Shown here piece after piece: positions 5,148-6,927 of a DNA stretch of 6,927 bases; position 1 is the stretch's first letter, and each line of letters starts with the position of its first letter. The DNA is taken from assembly GCA_027295475.1 (NCBI GenBank), contig JAPUKV010000224.1, positions 1 through 6,927 of the forward strand. Reading direction: 5' to 3'. Below the pieces are notes generated by a model. That model saw nothing but the letters and a program-made list of their open reading frames with translations. It was not told the DNA's origin and searched no databases. This DNA is from Pseudomonadota bacterium (GTDB taxonomy: Bacteria; Pseudomonadota; Gammaproteobacteria; Woeseiales; Woeseiaceae). A program made the translations under genes and the position numbers.

Positions 5148-6926
5148 TCATTTCCAGCTATATTTCAGTTCCAGAAACCCGCTTCGCTCCTGCATAGGAA
5201 AACCGGCCGCAGTTTCGTATTTCTCGTCCAGCAGGTTTTCGACACGTGCATTCAGTCGCCATTTGTCGCCCAGAGAAATCTGTCCGGTCAGATTCGTCAA
5301 AACGTAGCTTTCGAGCTTCGTTCCGCCGAAATCCTCCCGGTCGCCGCTCGCCAGCACCGCAAGGCCAACCCTATGGATGCCGATGTTCCTCGTAAGGGTC
5401 ACGCTCAGACTATTCTCCGCGCGTCGCAGCAATCGTACCCCATCTGTTGCATTGTCGGCTTTCTGGTGCACGAAATTTGCCCGCAGGCCAAAGCTATCAC
5501 CGCGATACTCATAAGCAATCTGCGCGCCACGGATCTCGGCCCGGCCGATATTCCGCAACTGAAATGTCACCAGGTCAAATTCGATGAGGTCTTCAATATC
5601 GTTCTGGTAAAACTCCAGACTGAAGTTATGCCGGGGCCCCGGATAGAATCGCAGGCCTAGCTGAACCTCATCTGCTACCTCTGGCGATAACCCGGGGTTG
5701 CCACCAAAGCCATATCTGTCCGTCGCATCGGGAGCACGAAACGCGTGGCCTATGCCCGCATTTACCGTCCACCGGTCATTTAGATCAAAGCCATATTCGG
5801 CGTTCCAGGTGGTTTTGTTACCGACGGTCTCATGGTCAGTCAGGCGGACAGCAAGGAATGACTGATGCTTGCCGCTTGACCACTGGTCCTCGATGAAAAC
5901 GGCCTTCACCGACGTGTCTTCTTCGAAACCCGAGCCAAACGACAATGTCTTCGCTGTCTCGTCCACGAGATACAGGCCGCCGACCCAGGTGTGATTTCCT
6001 GCTGCGAAGCTGTATTGCCAGTCGAGGGTCGCTCGCCTGGACTCGACGAAATCATCGGACTGGTTTTGAGAGACGTCATCGATGATGTGGCTCAACAGAA
6101 GTTTGCTTTGCGCCCGGCCTCCAACGGGCGTAATGATTTCGATCGCCGTGCTTGCGTTTTTGAAATCCTGGTCGAGTGGCGAAAGGAAGAAGTCGAGGTA
6201 CTCGACCGTGCCGGATGCTTGCCAGTGTCGAATCGAAACGTCGTTTTTGCCCAGGCGCCTACGCCAATAAACGTTGGCAGTCAGGTTATCGTAGCCCCGA
6301 TCGAGATCACTACCGGTCCGAACCGGAAAGCCGTCTGTTTCCTGCCAGTTGACTGACACGCCGAATTCCCCGTTTTCGCTGCGGCTGCCGCCTGAGGCGA
6401 AACCGGAACTCGTATTAAAGCTACCGCCACCGATACTGCCTTCGGCGTAAGTGCGGGTTGAGCGCCGCGTGATGATATTGATAACGCCACCAATTGCATC
6501 GGTGCCAAATAACGCGGAGCGCGCACCTTTCACGATCTCGATACGGTCGATGATCTCCGGTGCAATGTTCTGTATTGCGGCACCGCCGATGGTCCCTGGA
6601 TTGATCCGGACACCATCGAGGAGGACCAGGGTGTGGTTGCTTTCAGTGCCGCGAAGGAATATCGAAGTCGCCTGACCCGGACCGCCGTTTCGGCCAATGT
6701 CGATGCCCGCTTCGAATCGCAAGAGTTCTGCCAGGTCCGTTGCGAGGGACTGTTCAATCTGTTCACGCGTAATGACGGTGACCGGCACGATTGCATCGCT
6801 GACGGATATCTCCGTCCGTGTCGCGGTGACAATGATCGTGTCTTTCGGTCGAATTTCCTGCGCGGCTGCTGCAAGTGAAAGCGTGAATGCCAGCAAGATC
6901 GGAAATGAGCCCCTGATATTTTTCAT
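5148..6926 (-). CDS. btuB: TonB-dependent outer-membrane vitamin B12 receptor BtuB
   Basis: BtuB is the outer-membrane barrel that imports cobalamin using energy from TonB-ExbBD. The 592-residue protein is close to the E. coli precursor (614). It starts with a signal peptide (about 1-23: MKNIRG, then a hydrophobic LLAFTLSLAAAA). A Ton box DTIIVTA follows at 29-35, very like DTLVVTA in E. coli BtuB. The plug domain (about 43-155) includes VTVITREQIEQS, LVLLDGVRINPG (100-111) and SALFGTDAIGGVINIITR (137-154). The rest is an amphipathic beta-barrel with the family stretches HAFRAPDATDRYGFGGNPGL and NPGLSPEVADEVQLGLRFYPG, and VENLLDEKYETAAGFPM near the end. The last residues are LKYSWK, so the terminal position is Lys rather than the usual aromatic residue. 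Specificity for B12 is inferred from the Ton box, the size and the linked adenosyltransferase. The ATG is one base from the window edge, so the upstream control region, often a cobalamin riboswitch, is not visible. Confidence 0.92.
   Translation of the reverse strand: MKNIRGSFPILLAFTLSLAAAAQEIRPKDTIIVTATRTEISVSDAIVPVTVITREQIEQSLATDLAELLRFEAGIDIGRNGGPGQATSIFLRGTESNHTLVLLDGVRINPGTIGGAAIQNIAPEIIDRIEIVKGARSALFGTDAIGGVINIITRRSTRTYAEGSIGGGSFNTSSGFASGGSRSENGEFGVSVNWQETDGFPVRTGSDLDRGYDNLTANVYWRRRLGKNDVSIRHWQASGTVEYLDFFLSPLDQDFKNASTAIEIITPVGGRAQSKLLLSHIIDDVSQNQSDDFVESRRATLDWQYSFAAGNHTWVGGLYLVDETAKTLSFGSGFEEDTSVKAVFIEDQWSSGKHQSFLAVRLTDHETVGNKTTWNAEYGFDLNDRWTVNAGIGHAFRAPDATDRYGFGGNPGLSPEVADEVQLGLRFYPGPRHNFSLEFYQNDIEDLIEFDLVTFQLRNIGRAEIRGAQIAYEYRGDSFGLRANFVHQKADNATDGVRLLRRAENSLSVTLTRNIGIHRVGLAVLASGDREDFGGTKLESYVLTNLTGQISLGDKWRLNARVENLLDEKYETAAGFPMQERSGFLELKYSWK
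5152..5155 (-). promoter_or_regulatory. Ribosome binding site for the adenosyltransferase gene
   Basis: On the minus strand GGAA lies 7 bases before the ATG at 5144 and within the last codons of btuB. This supports the chosen start and tight coupling to btuB. Confidence 0.5.
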
Positions 6927-6927
6927 T

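Overview
The window is 6.9 kb of gene-dense, GC-rich DNA with eight protein-coding genes. One gene is cut by the left edge, and the last begins one base inside the right edge. The combination of a ChpA-type chemosensory kinase (type IV pilus control), an ampD-ampE pair and a BtuF/BtuB cobalamin uptake set points to a gammaproteobacterium with an outer membrane and probably type IV pili. I cannot place it more finely without a search.

Layout. The plus strand (1-4536) carries the C-terminal part of a hybrid CheA-type kinase (chpA), a CheW-like adaptor (chpC), an anhydromuramyl-peptide amidase (ampD), its membrane partner (ampE), a periplasmic B12-binding lipoprotein (btuF) and a GNAT acetyltransferase resembling the ArsN2 group. 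chpA/chpC, ampD/ampE and ampE/btuF each overlap by 4 bases (GTGA or ATGA), and btuF/GNAT overlap by 8. The only plus-strand gap is 41 bases, before ampD. The minus strand (6926 down to 4596) carries btuB, the TonB-dependent B12 receptor. Three bases after btuB comes a PduO-type ATP:cob(I)alamin adenosyltransferase. The two strands converge on a short intergenic palindrome (about 4537-4598) that looks like a REP-type repeat pair and includes the pduO stop codon.

How the genes work together. chpA and chpC belong to the signalling cluster for pilus motility. ampD and ampE handle cell-wall recycling and the linked control of beta-lactamase. The rest of the window is mostly a B12 salvage locus: BtuB brings cobalamin across the outer membrane, BtuF captures it in the periplasm, and the adenosyltransferase converts it to adenosylcobalamin. 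The inner-membrane transporter BtuCD is not in the window. AmpE is a distant relative of the cobalamin-pathway protein CobD/CbiB and is coupled directly to btuF, which is the most thought-provoking arrangement here. The GNAT gene is the least explained member. I see no clear undescribed defence or mobile system, and most of the window is conventional.
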